From: an uncultured Spartobacteria bacterium
GTDB lineage: Bacteria > Verrucomicrobiota > Verrucomicrobiia > Chthoniobacterales > JAATET01
DNA: 64,000 nucleotides
Direction: 5' to 3'
Assembly: GCA_937901895.1 (NCBI GenBank)
Contig: CALGTD010000068.1
Location: 1-64,000, forward strand
The translations under genes and the position numbers were made by a program. Under the pieces are notes generated by a model that worked only from the letters and a program-made list of their open reading frames with translations, was not told where the DNA came from and did not search any database. Positions 34,888 to 43,959 of this stretch are shown in pieces (within the stretch, counting starts at the first letter, position 1; each line of letters begins with the position of its first letter).

Positions 34888-37512
34888 TCAGGCGTGCGAA
34901 AACTCGGTGACCTTCTTGCGGTCAGCGGCGTGGTGGGTCAGAAAATAGGCAATCATCCGCGCAAACGCCGCCTTCGTCACAGGCTTGCCGATGTAATTGT
35001 CCATGCCCGAGTCGAAGCACTTCTCACGGTCGCCCGGCAAGGTGAACGCCGTGCATGCCACGACGTAGGCGCGGCGGTGATTCGGCGCGCCAGCCTCGAG
35101 CACCCGCAGCTGACGAACGGTCTCGAACCCGTCCATGTCGGGCATCTGCACGTCCATGAAAATAATGTCGAACTCGCGGGCCTGCGCCATCCGCAGGCAC
35201 TCCTCGCCGCTCGACGCCACGTGACACGTCACTCCAAGCAGCTTGAGGATGCGGCTGATGACCATCTGGTTCACGAGGTTGTCCTCAACGACGAGCACGG
35301 AAAGGTCATGGCTGGAGAAATCGTCCTCCCCGTCCTCGGAATGCGCATCCGACACGGTCGTGCCCGCCTCCTGTCCGGCGGGAATCTCCGGATTGCCAAC
35401 CGGCAGGGTCACGGAAAAGAGCGAGCCAAGTCCGCGCTGACTCTGCACGTCGATCGTGCCGCCCATCAGCTCGACGAGCCGTTTGCAAACCGCCAGCCCA
35501 ACTCCTGCGCCACCGTGTCCGCGGGAGTTCGAGGTATCCGCGCCGCCGAAGGCCTTGAACAATTTTCCAAGTCCCTCGGGCTCGATGCCGATGCCCGTAT
35601 CCTTCACACGAAATTCGATCTGGTCGCGGCCAACGGGTCCCACCGAGAGCCGGACGAATCCCTTCGACGTGAACTTGATCGCATTGCCGACGAGGTTGTT
35701 GAGGATCTGCCTCAGGCGGGTGGGGTCGGTCTCGATGTAACGCGGGACGACCAGCTCGATGTCGAGGTCGATGTCGATGTCCTTTGCCCGGGCCGACTCC
35801 GCGTGCAGCGTCACGATTTCGCGGGCCAGGGCGCCCACCTCGACCGTGGCATTGCGCAACTCGATGCGTCCCGACGCGACGTTCGAGTAGTCGAGAAGGT
35901 CGTTCAACAGCACGAGCAGGGAATTTCCGCTCGAGCGGATAAGCGAGACGTATTGCTGCTGATCGGGCGTGAGCTCGGTGTTTTGAAGAATGGTGACGAA
36001 GCCAAGAATGCCCGTGAGCGGCGTGCGCGTCTCGTGACTCATCACCGCGAGGAACTCGCTCTTGCTGCGATCGGCCGCCTCCGCTGCGTCTCGCGCATTC
36101 TGCAGTTCCATCTCGTAATTCATGCGAAGGGTGATGTCGTGTCCCGTCGCCTGAATCTCGACCGCCTCCTTGTTCGCTCCGACGATTACACGCTGCGTCC
36201 ACTGCACCCAGCGAACGTCCCCCTTCTCCAGCTCGACGCGCAGGTCACGCTCCGTGGAACGGTGGGCGGCATCCGGCATCCCGGCGAGAATGTCCTCCCC
36301 AATCCGCTCCTTCGTAAAAAACTCCGTGAGATTCCGGCCAATCACGCCCTTCGCGCGCCGGCCGAAAAATTGCGCAAATGCCTCGTTCGCGAAGGTGATC
36401 GTGCCGTCGGGCTTGAAGCGCGCGATCAGTTCCTCCTGCGTTTCGACAACCGTGCGATAGAGCAGCTGCGAGGCGCGCAGACGCTCCACCATCGACTTCG
36501 TCACTTTCGCCAGCGCGGAAATCTCGTCACCTCCATGGAGCAGATTCCTCGGCAGATCATCCATTCCGCTCTGGTCCGCGCGCTTTGCGCTGACGGTCAG
36601 CCGGCGGATGCGCCCGGTGACGAGGAGTTCGACCAGCGCCGTTCCTAGAAGAACGACAATGATGCCAAACGCGCCCGTGACCCCGAGGAAGAACCGGAGA
36701 TTCGAGTTTCCGGCGACATAGCTCGCGCGCACCTCCTGGACCTTGAACACCAGTGCCGGAGCGCCCTTGATGTCCCGCAGGAGCCCGAAGGCCGCCACGT
36801 CGCTCTGGTCCTTCCCCCGCTCGGGAACCATCGAGTCCGCGCCCGCCATCGAGAACATCGCGCGAAGGGATTCCGTCGGCGGGAGAAATTCCACGTCATT
36901 CAGCAGCGTGCGCTGCAGGTTTTCCTGAAACTGCGAATCGAGAAACACTCCCGCAACCGCACCGATCCCACCGGAAGGGGATTCCGCGGGCAGTCGCTGT
37001 GCCGCCATCAGAAACGGCCCGAAAGCGGTCTCGACAATCCCCGACACCGATTCCCCGCGATTCAGCCCGGCCACCAGCCCGGCCAGCATCGCCTCATCGG
37101 CACTGCCGAAGGAATCGGGATTGCGCGTTCCTACATTGCGCCAGAATCCGTTCGAAAGCCGTCCCGACGCATCGACGAGTCCGACATAGTTCAGATCGAG
37201 GGTGTCCAGCAGGCCCCGCGCGCTCGCCGCGGAAGGCTGCTTGGTCGCCACTTCTCCCAACACCCACAATTTCGTCGCATTTGCGATCTGGGACTGGCGC
37301 TCCTGCACGGCATCGCGCACGCGGCTGAGCGTCAGTTGAACCCGCTGTGCATCGACCGCATCAAACTTCCCCAGAAAGGTATTCGTCGCCACAAGCGTCG
37401 TGGCCGCCCAGAGAAGAGCCGCCACTCCAGCCAGACAGAGGAAAATCTTTAGTCGGACGGATATTGGCACGTTAACTATTAAAAGGTAGGTGCTGGGGGT
37501 TGGCTCTGGCAA
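34888..37512 (-). CDS. Membrane-bound hybrid sensor histidine kinase/response regulator
   Basis: The 874-residue protein contains a first membrane segment (about 18-40) and a periplasmic sensor of about 235 residues resembling CHASE4. A second membrane segment (about 275-298) and HAMP follow. A PAS domain (YRTVVETQEELIARF to HDITLRMNYEM) precedes a HisKA domain with phospho-accepting His493 (VMSHETRTPL). The HATPase has N-box NNLVGNAIKF and DTGIGIEPEG. The C-terminal receiver carries Asp787 in IIFMDVQMPDMDGFE. No output domain is fused, so phosphate must pass to an HPt or second regulator not encoded here. A GTG at 37470 is an alternative start that places the first membrane helix close to the N-terminus. 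The signal is unknown; its neighbours suggest envelope or EPS control. Confidence 0.92.
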   Translation of the reverse strand: MPEPTPSTYLLIVNVPISVRLKIFLCLAGVAALLWAATTLVATNTFLGKFDAVDAQRVQLTLSRVRDAVQERQSQIANATKLWVLGEVATKQPSAASARGLLDTLDLNYVGLVDASGRLSNGFWRNVGTRNPDSFGSADEAMLAGLVAGLNRGESVSGIVETAFGPFLMAAQRLPAESPSGGIGAVAGVFLDSQFQENLQRTLLNDVEFLPPTESLRAMFSMAGADSMVPERGKDQSDVAAFGLLRDIKGAPALVFKVQEVRASYVAGNSNLRFFLGVTGAFGIIVVLLGTALVELLVTGRIRRLTVSAKRADQSGMDDLPRNLLHGGDEISALAKVTKSMVERLRASQLLYRTVVETQEELIARFKPDGTITFANEAFAQFFGRRAKGVIGRNLTEFFTKERIGEDILAGMPDAAHRSTERDLRVELEKGDVRWVQWTQRVIVGANKEAVEIQATGHDITLRMNYEMELQNARDAAEAADRSKSEFLAVMSHETRTPLTGILGFVTILQNTELTPDQQQYVSLIRSSGNSLLVLLNDLLDYSNVASGRIELRNATVEVGALAREIVTLHAESARAKDIDIDLDIELVVPRYIETDPTRLRQILNNLVGNAIKFTSKGFVRLSVGPVGRDQIEFRVKDTGIGIEPEGLGKLFKAFGGADTSNSRGHGGAGVGLAVCKRLVELMGGTIDVQSQRGLGSLFSVTLPVGNPEIPAGQEAGTTVSDAHSEDGEDDFSSHDLSVLVVEDNLVNQMVISRILKLLGVTCHVASSGEECLRMAQAREFDIIFMDVQMPDMDGFETVRQLRVLEAGAPNHRRAYVVACTAFTLPGDREKCFDSGMDNYIGKPVTKAAFARMIAYFLTHHAADRKKVTEFSHA

Positions 37513-37611
37513 TGCAGGATTTCAGCCTGCGTGGTCCGGGGACAATCTAGGGATTGAACTTGAGGGTTGTAACGCTGTCTATAGTGTGGTCAAGTTTATA
37601 CACGTGTTTGG

Positions 37612-39606
37612 ATGAAATTTCCGCTCCCATTCACCGCGGCTCTCGTCGCGGGGCAGGCGGCCGCCCTTTCCGTCGCAGGGGCCGCCACAACGAGTTGGAA
37701 AGGAACGCCAAACGCCAACTGGACTGCTCCTGGGAACTGGACCAACGGAACCCCGGGTAGCGGAGACACTGCCAGTTTCGATTCGAATTTCACCGGCCCC
37801 GATCAGCCAACCGTCAACGCCTCCACCACGGTCGGCCAGATCCTTGCCAGTTCCTCTCTCGGCAAGAACCTCACGATCGCCACGGGCGCGAATACACTGA
37901 CGCTGGCCGGCGTCGGTGGCACTGCGATCAATTATCAGGCGTCCCCATATTCAATGACTCTTACCGGCAGGGTGGAGTTTCAAGGGACCCAGACGATCCA
38001 TGTCGCCGACGGCGCCGCCGCGGTGGACGTCGATATTTCGGCGAACATCATCGACAAGTGGAATACGTCCCTCGTCAAAACGGGAGCCGGCACCCTCCGC
38101 CTCTCGGGCAACAACACCTTCGCGGGCACTCTCACAGTTTCCGATGGTATTGTGATCGCCGCCAGCAACACCGCTCTTGGCACATCGACCTGGAACAACT
38201 CGATCTCCAGCGGCGCCGCCCTCCATCTCACCGGGATCAGCCTCACCGAAGGCAGCATTGAGGTCCGGGGCACGGGACCTGATGGGCGGGGTGCCCTGGT
38301 GGCACTCTCCGGAGCCAATACCTTCAACGGAACGCTTCTCGCAGCAGCCAATGCCACGGTGGGAGCCAATGCCGGAGCCAGCCTGGCCCTGACAGGGCCC
38401 ATCAATCTCACGAACGACCTCACCTTCACCGGCGCTGGCAACTTCAACGCCTCCGGTCAGATCTACGGGGCCGGCGTCCTGACCAAGACCGGCTCCGGCA
38501 CCATGCAATTCTCGGGCGGGAGTTCCGACATCAACGGCAAGCGCCTCGACGTCCTCGAAGGCACTGTCGAGCTCAACCGCTCCGGCAGATACCTCAACAC
38601 CACAGAAAGCCCGATTGTCGGCACCACATCCGGCCCCGCCGCCACGTTGAAACTGCTGACGAACGAGCAGATCCGCAACGACCTCTTTGTCGACGTCCGG
38701 GAATCCGGGACCTTCGACCTCAACGGCTTCAATGAAGGCATCGCAGGCCTTCGACTCACCGGCGGCACCGTCCAGACCGGCACAGGCACCCTCACCATCG
38801 CCAACGCCGGCGGGGATGAAATCCGCACCCATGCCTCGAGCCAGACCGCCACGATTTCCGGCAAGCTCGCCTCCAACCTGAGCCAGGGCGTCACCATCAC
38901 GACCGCCGACGGCACCGCCGCGGTGGATCTCGACATCAGCGCCGCCATTTCCGGCACCGCCGCCAAGTGGACGAAGGCGGGATCCGGCGTGCTGCAATAC
39001 TCCGGCACCGCTGCCAACACCTTTACCGGCCAGACCATCATCGACGCCGGCACCCTGCGTCTGAACAAGTCCGCCGGCGTGGATGCCATCTCGGGCAGCT
39101 CCATCCGGGTGAACAGCGGCGGCACCCTTCAACTCGCCAACGCCAACCAGATCAAGAACACAACCACGCTCACTCTCGCGGGCGGCACGTTTTCCACCGG
39201 TGCCACCGTCGGCTTCTCCGAGCAACTCGGCGCCCTCACGCTTTCCGGCAACTCCTCCATCGACCTCGGCACCGGCATCCACCTCCTCCAGTTTGCCAAC
39301 AGCAGTTCCATCGCGTGGACGGGCACCCTCACCATTTACAACTGGACGGGCACCACCACCGGCGGCTCGCAGGGGCGGATTTTCTTCGGCAACAATGCCT
39401 CCGGCCTCACCTCCAGCCAGCTCGCGAAGATCACCTTCGACGGCTTCGGCCCCGGGGCGATCCTCCTCAGCAGCGGCGAGCTGGTCCCCATCGCCATTCC
39501 CGAGCCGGAAACCATCGCCGCCGCCCTTGGCATCGCGGCGCTTTTCGGCTGGCGCGAACGCCGCCGCATCCTTGCCATGCTGCGCCCGGTCGTGCGCGGC
39601 GCCTGA
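37612..39606 (+). CDS. PEP-CTERM protein with autotransporter-associated beta-strand repeats
   Basis: The 664-residue protein has a signal peptide (FPLPFTAALVAGQAAALSVAGA). A long Gly/Thr/Asn-rich beta-helical region contains repeats of the autotransporter-associated type: VKTGAGTLRLSGNNTFAGTL, LTKTGSGTMQFSGGSSDING and WTKAGSGVLQYSGTAANTF. The C-terminus is a complete sorting tail: a PEP motif (AIPEPETIAA, about residue 630), a hydrophobic segment (ALGIAALFGW) and an Arg cluster (RERRR). The exosortase at 13643-15184 is the probable processing enzyme. No autotransporter beta-barrel is present, so the repeats are used as an exosortase-sorted, probably surface-attached protein. Confidence 0.92.
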   Translation: MKFPLPFTAALVAGQAAALSVAGAATTSWKGTPNANWTAPGNWTNGTPGSGDTASFDSNFTGPDQPTVNASTTVGQILASSSLGKNLTIATGANTLTLAGVGGTAINYQASPYSMTLTGRVEFQGTQTIHVADGAAAVDVDISANIIDKWNTSLVKTGAGTLRLSGNNTFAGTLTVSDGIVIAASNTALGTSTWNNSISSGAALHLTGISLTEGSIEVRGTGPDGRGALVALSGANTFNGTLLAAANATVGANAGASLALTGPINLTNDLTFTGAGNFNASGQIYGAGVLTKTGSGTMQFSGGSSDINGKRLDVLEGTVELNRSGRYLNTTESPIVGTTSGPAATLKLLTNEQIRNDLFVDVRESGTFDLNGFNEGIAGLRLTGGTVQTGTGTLTIANAGGDEIRTHASSQTATISGKLASNLSQGVTITTADGTAAVDLDISAAISGTAAKWTKAGSGVLQYSGTAANTFTGQTIIDAGTLRLNKSAGVDAISGSSIRVNSGGTLQLANANQIKNTTTLTLAGGTFSTGATVGFSEQLGALTLSGNSSIDLGTGIHLLQFANSSSIAWTGTLTIYNWTGTTTGGSQGRIFFGNNASGLTSSQLAKITFDGFGPGAILLSSGELVPIAIPEPETIAAALGIAALFGWRERRRILAMLRPVVRGA

Positions 39607-39656
39607 CGCCCGCGCGTTCCCGAATGGACGCAGGACAACCCGCCGCACTTCCGGTC

Positions 39657-39684
39657 TTGTTTTCGTGAACTCCGTTGCTAGCCT
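39657..39684 (+). promoter_or_regulatory. Putative sigma70-type promoter of the EIIA-argS pair
   Basis: TTGTTT at 39657-39662 and TAGCCT at 39679-39684 are separated by 16 bases. The predicted transcript start is near 39691, about 30 bases before the EIIA start codon. TAGCCT also appears as the -10 box of the RND operon, which supports it. Confidence 0.4.
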
Positions 39685-39720
39685 CCCGGGAAGTCGCGCC
39701 CCACGGGCGCACAGACGACC

Positions 39721-40188
39721 ATGATGTTGGCAAATTTGCTCTCGGCCAGACAGATCATCCCGGAAATGAATGCCGTGGAACGCTGGCAGGCCATCGAGGA
39801 AATCGTTTCCCTTTTAGTCTCTGCCGGGAAGATCGCTGCGCGTGACCAGGAAAGCGTGCTGGCCGCCCTCAAGCAGCGCGAGGAAACCATGAGCACCGGC
39901 ATCGGCTTCGGCATTGCCATCCCCCATGCCTCCTCGGACTGCGTCACCGATGTCGTTGCCGGATTCGGTCGTTCGAAGAAGGGGATCGAGTTCGACTCCC
40001 TCGACAACGAGCCCGTCCATTTCATCGTTCTCTTCATCGTTCCCCGCGACCAGTTCCAGACCCACCTCCGCACCCTTGCCGCCATTGCCAAGTTTTTGAA
40101 CGATCGGACCGTCCGCGAAGAACTCGCCGCCGCCGATACCGAGGCGGATATCCTCAAGGTCTTCACCGATCGCTCCTCCCGCGGCTGA
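39721..40188 (+). CDS. PTS system EIIA component (PtsN/fructose-type), orphan
   Basis: The 155-residue protein is a complete EIIA of the fructose/mannitol/Ntr class. The phospho-accepting histidine is His69 in GIGFGIAIPHASSD, preceded by the typical ESVLAALKQREETMSTG. The domain ends with the usual helix (HLRTLAAIAKFL). No EIIB, EIIC, HPr or EI gene is nearby, so a regulatory PtsN-like role is more likely than sugar uptake. Its stop overlaps the argS start by one base (TGATG), so the two are translationally coupled. Confidence 0.9.
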   Translation: MMLANLLSARQIIPEMNAVERWQAIEEIVSLLVSAGKIAARDQESVLAALKQREETMSTGIGFGIAIPHASSDCVTDVVAGFGRSKKGIEFDSLDNEPVHFIVLFIVPRDQFQTHLRTLAAIAKFLNDRTVREELAAADTEADILKVFTDRSSRG

Positions 40189-41957
40189 TGCCCACCGTTC
40201 GCTCCCTCCTCGAGGAGCGCCTGCGCGCCGCGCTGGATGCTCTGAATCTGGACTCGTCCGCCGCAGAGGTCGCGCCGTCCTCCGACGCCCGATTTGGTGA
40301 TTACCAGTCGAACACGGCGATGGTCCTCGCAAAGCGCGAGCGCCGCAACCCGCGGGAACTCGGCACCGCCATCGCGGAAAAGATCGACGTCTCCGGCATC
40401 GCCGCACCGCCCGAGCTGGCGGGAGCCGGATTTCTCAACTTCCGCCTGGACCCGGCATTCCTCGACCGCGCCGCCGCGGAGCTTTTCTCCGACGACCGTT
40501 GCGGAGTCGAGCCCACGACGACACCTCGCACGATTGTCATCGATTTCAGTTCGCCGAACGTCGCAAAGCCGATGCACGTGGGCCACATTCGCAGCACGTT
40601 TCTGGGCGACTGCCTGGCACGCATCGCGCGCTTCCTCGGCCACCGCGTCATCACGGATAATCACATCGGCGACTGGGGCACGCAGTTCGGCATGCTCCTC
40701 CTGGGCTGGAAGACGGAGCTCGACCGCGCCGCCCTCGAGTCCGACCCCCTCGGCGAGATGGAGCGCCTCTACAAGCTCATCAGCGCCCGCTGCCGCGAAG
40801 ACGCCGCCACGCTCGAGCGCGCTCGCTCCGAACTTGTGAAGCTCCAGTCCGGAGACGAGGAAAACCTCGCGCTCTGGCAGGAGATGATCCGCCTCTCCCA
40901 GTCGCAGTTCGACTCCGTTTACAGCCGCCTCGGAGTGACCTTCGACGTCACGCTCGGCGAGAGCTTCTACAATCCGCGGCTCAAAACCGTCGTCGAGGAA
41001 TTGAAATCCCGCGGCATCGCCGTGGAAAGCGACGGCGCGTGGTGCGTCTTCTCGGATCGCTCCGGCGATCCCGGCGACGATCCGTTCCTCGTGCGCGACA
41101 AGGACGGCTGGCGCGACAATCCGGCGATCGTCCAGAAGAGCGACGGTGCCTCGAACTACACGACGACCGACCTCGCCACGCTCGAATACCGGCTCGAGAC
41201 CTGGTCACCGGACGAGATCCTCTACGTCACCGACGGCCGGCAGCAGCTTCATTTCCGCCAGCTCTTCGCGATCTTCCGGCGCTGGCATCCCGAGGTCCGC
41301 GTTCGTCTCGCGCACGCATGGTTCGGCACGATCCTTGGCGAGGACAACAAGCCCTTCAAGACCCGCAGCGGCGAGGTGGTGAAGTTGCAGGATCTCCTCG
41401 ACGAAGCGGAGGAACGCGCCGGCAAACTCGTTGCCGAGAAAAATCCCGATCTTCCCGCGGAGGAACGCGCCGTCATTGCGCGCAAGGTCGGCATCGGTGC
41501 CGTCAAATACGCCGACCTCTCCCCCCACCGCCAGACGGACTACGTCTTCTCGTGGGATCGCATGCTCAGCTTCCAGGGGAACACTGCGCCCTATCTCCAA
41601 TACAGCTGCGTGCGCATCCGCTCGATTTTCCGCAAGGCGGCCGAGGCGGGCATCCCGCCTCTCGACCCGCAGATTTCCTCGCTGCCCTGCCCGGAACCTG
41701 CCGAGCGCACGCTCGTGATCAAACTCCTCCTGATCGGGGAGGTGCTCCCGCAGGTGCTCGAGGATTTCCGGCCCAACCTGCTCGCCACCTATCTCTACGA
41801 GCTGGCCTCGGCGTTCCACGCCTTTTTCGAGTCCTGCCCGGTTCTGAAATCCGAGGGCGATACGCGCACCGCACGCCTTGCGCTTTGCGCGACCACGCTG
41901 CGCACGCTCGAGACCGGCCTCGGCCTCCTCGGCATCGAGGTTCCCGAGCGGATGTAA
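40188..41957 (+). CDS. argS: Arginyl-tRNA synthetase
   Basis: The 589-residue class I synthetase charges tRNA-Arg. The N-terminal add-1 domain ends near residue 95, and the HIGH motif follows as SPNVAKPMHVGHIRSTFLGD. GVTFDVTLGES and QKSDGASNYTTTDLAT are conserved core blocks. The KMSK region reads FKTRSGEVVKLQDLLDEA, a common ArgRS variant without a canonical KMSK lysine. The C-terminal anticodon-binding domain ends with TGLGLLGIEVPERM, the usual last residue being Met. Length matches the family. Confidence 0.96.
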   Translation: MPTVRSLLEERLRAALDALNLDSSAAEVAPSSDARFGDYQSNTAMVLAKRERRNPRELGTAIAEKIDVSGIAAPPELAGAGFLNFRLDPAFLDRAAAELFSDDRCGVEPTTTPRTIVIDFSSPNVAKPMHVGHIRSTFLGDCLARIARFLGHRVITDNHIGDWGTQFGMLLLGWKTELDRAALESDPLGEMERLYKLISARCREDAATLERARSELVKLQSGDEENLALWQEMIRLSQSQFDSVYSRLGVTFDVTLGESFYNPRLKTVVEELKSRGIAVESDGAWCVFSDRSGDPGDDPFLVRDKDGWRDNPAIVQKSDGASNYTTTDLATLEYRLETWSPDEILYVTDGRQQLHFRQLFAIFRRWHPEVRVRLAHAWFGTILGEDNKPFKTRSGEVVKLQDLLDEAEERAGKLVAEKNPDLPAEERAVIARKVGIGAVKYADLSPHRQTDYVFSWDRMLSFQGNTAPYLQYSCVRIRSIFRKAAEAGIPPLDPQISSLPCPEPAERTLVIKLLLIGEVLPQVLEDFRPNLLATYLYELASAFHAFFESCPVLKSEGDTRTARLALCATTLRTLETGLGLLGIEVPERM

Positions 41958-42020
41958 CGGCGGCCCGGCTTGATCGGGGGCGTCAGCCGCTCCTCCCGTC
42001 AAACCAGACGACAAACGACA

Positions 42021-43835
42021 CTACGGCGCCACCTTCGACGCCGCACGCTTGCGCGCCGTGGCATCGAGGATCTTCTTGCGCAGACGCAGCGACTTCGGCG
42101 TGGCTTCGACGTATTCGTCGGGCGCGATGTATTCCAGCGCCCGCTCGAGGCTCATCACGAGCGGCGGCGCAAGGGAGATGCCCTTGCCATCCCCCTGCGA
42201 GCGCATGTTCGTAAGCTTCTTCGCCTTGCAGGGGTTCACCGGCATGTCGTCCGGGCGGGCATTTTCGCCGACAATCATGCCCTCGTAAATTTCCTCCTGC
42301 GGCCCAATGAAAAGGCGGCCGCGCTCCTGGATCGTGTCGAGCGCGTAAGCCATGCTCGTGCCGCTCTCCATGGAAACAAGCACGCCCTTGCCGCGGCTCG
42401 GGATATCGCCCTTGTGCGGGCCGTATTCCTTGAACAGATGCGAGGCGATGCCGAGACCTTTCGTGACGTTCACGAGATCGGTCTCGAATCCAATCAAACC
42501 GCGCGTGGGAATCACCGCTTCGACGAGCACGCTGTGCGGATTGTGCTCCATGTTCACGATCTCCGCCTTGCGGCCGGCGAGCGATTGCAGAATGTCGCCG
42601 AGATTGTCCGGCGGCACATCCACGTAGAGCGTCTCCATCGGCTCGAGCAGATTTCCCGCCTCGTCGCGCTGGAAGATCACCTCCGGTCGCGACACGAGAA
42701 GTTCAAATCCCTCACGCCGCATCTGCTCGACCAGCACCGCAATCTGCATCTCGCCGCGGGCCTTCACGTCAAACTGCCCCGCGTTTTCGGTCTCAGAGAC
42801 CACCAGCGACACGTTCGTCCGCGTCTCGCGGATCAGCCGGTCCTTGATCTGGCGGGCGGTGAGCAGCTTGCCCTCACGACCGGCGAGCGGGCCGTCGTTC
42901 ACGCAAATCTTCATCGCGATCGTCGGCGGGTCGATGTCCACGAACGGCAGCGCCTCGCGCTCCTCGCTGTCCACCAGCGTCTCACCGATGAAGACTTCCT
43001 CAAATCCGGAGATACCGACAATGTCGCCCGCGCCGGCGCTTTCAATCTGGATCTTTTCAAGGCCCTCGTGGCTGAACAACGCGGTGACGGTTCCCCGCTC
43101 CTTCGAGCCGTCCTTGTGAATGCAGACGATGCTCTGCCCGACCTTTACCGTGCCGCTGATGATTCGCCCGTAGGCGATCCGGCCCAAATAGTCGCTGTAG
43201 TCGAGATTCGAGACGAGGAACTGGAAGAAATCCTGGTCCGACTTCGGCGGCGGCGGGATGTGCCTCACGATCGCCTCGTAAAGCGGCTCCATGTTGTCGC
43301 TCTCCTGGTCGACCTCGTTCTTCGCAAACCCCTGCTTTGCGCTGGCGTAAATGTGCGGGAAGTCGAGCTGCTCGTCCGTCGCGTTCAGCTCGAGGAAGAG
43401 CTCGAAGACCATGTCGAGGACCTTGTGCGGACGGGCGTTCTCGCGGTCGATCTTGTTGATGACGACGATCGGCTTGAGGCCGTTTTCCATCGCCTTCTTG
43501 AGCACGAACTTCGTCTGCGCCTGCGGGCCGTCGTGGCTGTCCACGATGAGCAGCACGCCGTCGACCATTTTCATGATCCGCTCGACCTCGCCGCCGAAAT
43601 CCGCGTGACCCGGAGTGTCCACGACGTTGATGTGATAGCCCTTCCAGCGAAACGCGGCGTTCTTCGCGCGAATCGTGATTCCCTTCTCTCGCTCGAGATC
43701 CATCGAGTCCATCATCCGCTCATCGGTCTTCTGATTGGCGCGAAAGGTTCCCGCCTGCTTGAGAAGCTGGTCGACGAGTGTGGTTTTGCCGTGATCGACG
43801 TGTGCGATGATGGCGATGTTGCGGATGTTTTCCAT
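42021..43835 (-). CDS. typA: Ribosome-binding translational GTPase TypA/BipA
   Basis: The 604-residue GTPase starts at ATG 43835 (MENIRNIAIIAHVDHGKTTL). It has G1 AHVDHGKT, G2 EREKGITI, G3 DTPGHADFGGEV and G4 VINKIDR, followed by EF-G-like domains and the BipA-specific C-terminal domain (NPCKAKKLTNMRSQGDGK). The family binds 70S/50S ribosomes and helps ribosome assembly under stress or cold. Length matches the family (about 610). A near-consensus promoter lies just upstream, and a GGGGA element 6 bases before the ATG can act as ribosome binding site. It converges on argS. Confidence 0.96.
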   Translation of the reverse strand: MENIRNIAIIAHVDHGKTTLVDQLLKQAGTFRANQKTDERMMDSMDLEREKGITIRAKNAAFRWKGYHINVVDTPGHADFGGEVERIMKMVDGVLLIVDSHDGPQAQTKFVLKKAMENGLKPIVVINKIDRENARPHKVLDMVFELFLELNATDEQLDFPHIYASAKQGFAKNEVDQESDNMEPLYEAIVRHIPPPPKSDQDFFQFLVSNLDYSDYLGRIAYGRIISGTVKVGQSIVCIHKDGSKERGTVTALFSHEGLEKIQIESAGAGDIVGISGFEEVFIGETLVDSEEREALPFVDIDPPTIAMKICVNDGPLAGREGKLLTARQIKDRLIRETRTNVSLVVSETENAGQFDVKARGEMQIAVLVEQMRREGFELLVSRPEVIFQRDEAGNLLEPMETLYVDVPPDNLGDILQSLAGRKAEIVNMEHNPHSVLVEAVIPTRGLIGFETDLVNVTKGLGIASHLFKEYGPHKGDIPSRGKGVLVSMESGTSMAYALDTIQERGRLFIGPQEEIYEGMIVGENARPDDMPVNPCKAKKLTNMRSQGDGKGISLAPPLVMSLERALEYIAPDEYVEATPKSLRLRKKILDATARKRAASKVAP

Positions 43836-43862
43836 GTAGTTCCCCGAAAAAAACGGACGCGC

Positions 43863-43891
43863 ACTATGGGTGCCGCTGATGGACGTGTCAA
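43863..43891 (-). promoter_or_regulatory. Strong sigma70-type promoter of typA
   Basis: On the reverse strand TTGACA (43886-43891) and CATAGT (43863-43868) are separated by exactly 17 bases. The expected transcript start is near 43856, about 20 bases before the typA ATG. This is one of the two best promoter matches in the window. Confidence 0.72.
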
Positions 43892-43930
43892 CTGGCGGCG
43901 ATTTTTTTGCGGAACATTCAATGGTTTCCC

Positions 43931-43959
43931 TTGCCAACCATCACCCGCCTCTCTAGTGG
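43931..43959 (+). promoter_or_regulatory. Putative promoter of the small secreted protein gene
   Basis: TTGCCA (43931-43936) is followed after 17 bases by TAGTGG (43954-43959), or after 15 by TCTAGT (43952-43957). The box ends 9-11 bases before ATG 43969, which would give a near-leaderless mRNA. Confidence 0.35.

Noticed and set aside
34525..36648. Long forward frame overlapping the end of the TPR gene and opposite the histidine kinase gene
   Set aside because: The kinase strand has all HisKA, HATPase and receiver motifs in order, and this frame has none.
37441..37611. Cyclic di-GMP (GEMM) riboswitch, suggested by a GGTAGGTGCTGGGGTT-like stretch before the PEP-CTERM gene
   Set aside because: The required upstream core (CACGCACAGGGCAAACC and ACGCAAAGCC-type segments) is absent.
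37951..39648. 565-codon reverse-strand frame opposite the PEP-CTERM gene
   Set aside because: The Gly/Ala/Asp-rich product mirrors the Gly/Thr repeats on the other strand. It has no signal peptide or domain.
41340..41400. Loss of the KMSK motif in arginyl-tRNA synthetase as a sign of inactivity
   Set aside because: Many functional ArgRS enzymes lack the canonical KMSK lysine, and the rest of the enzyme is intact.
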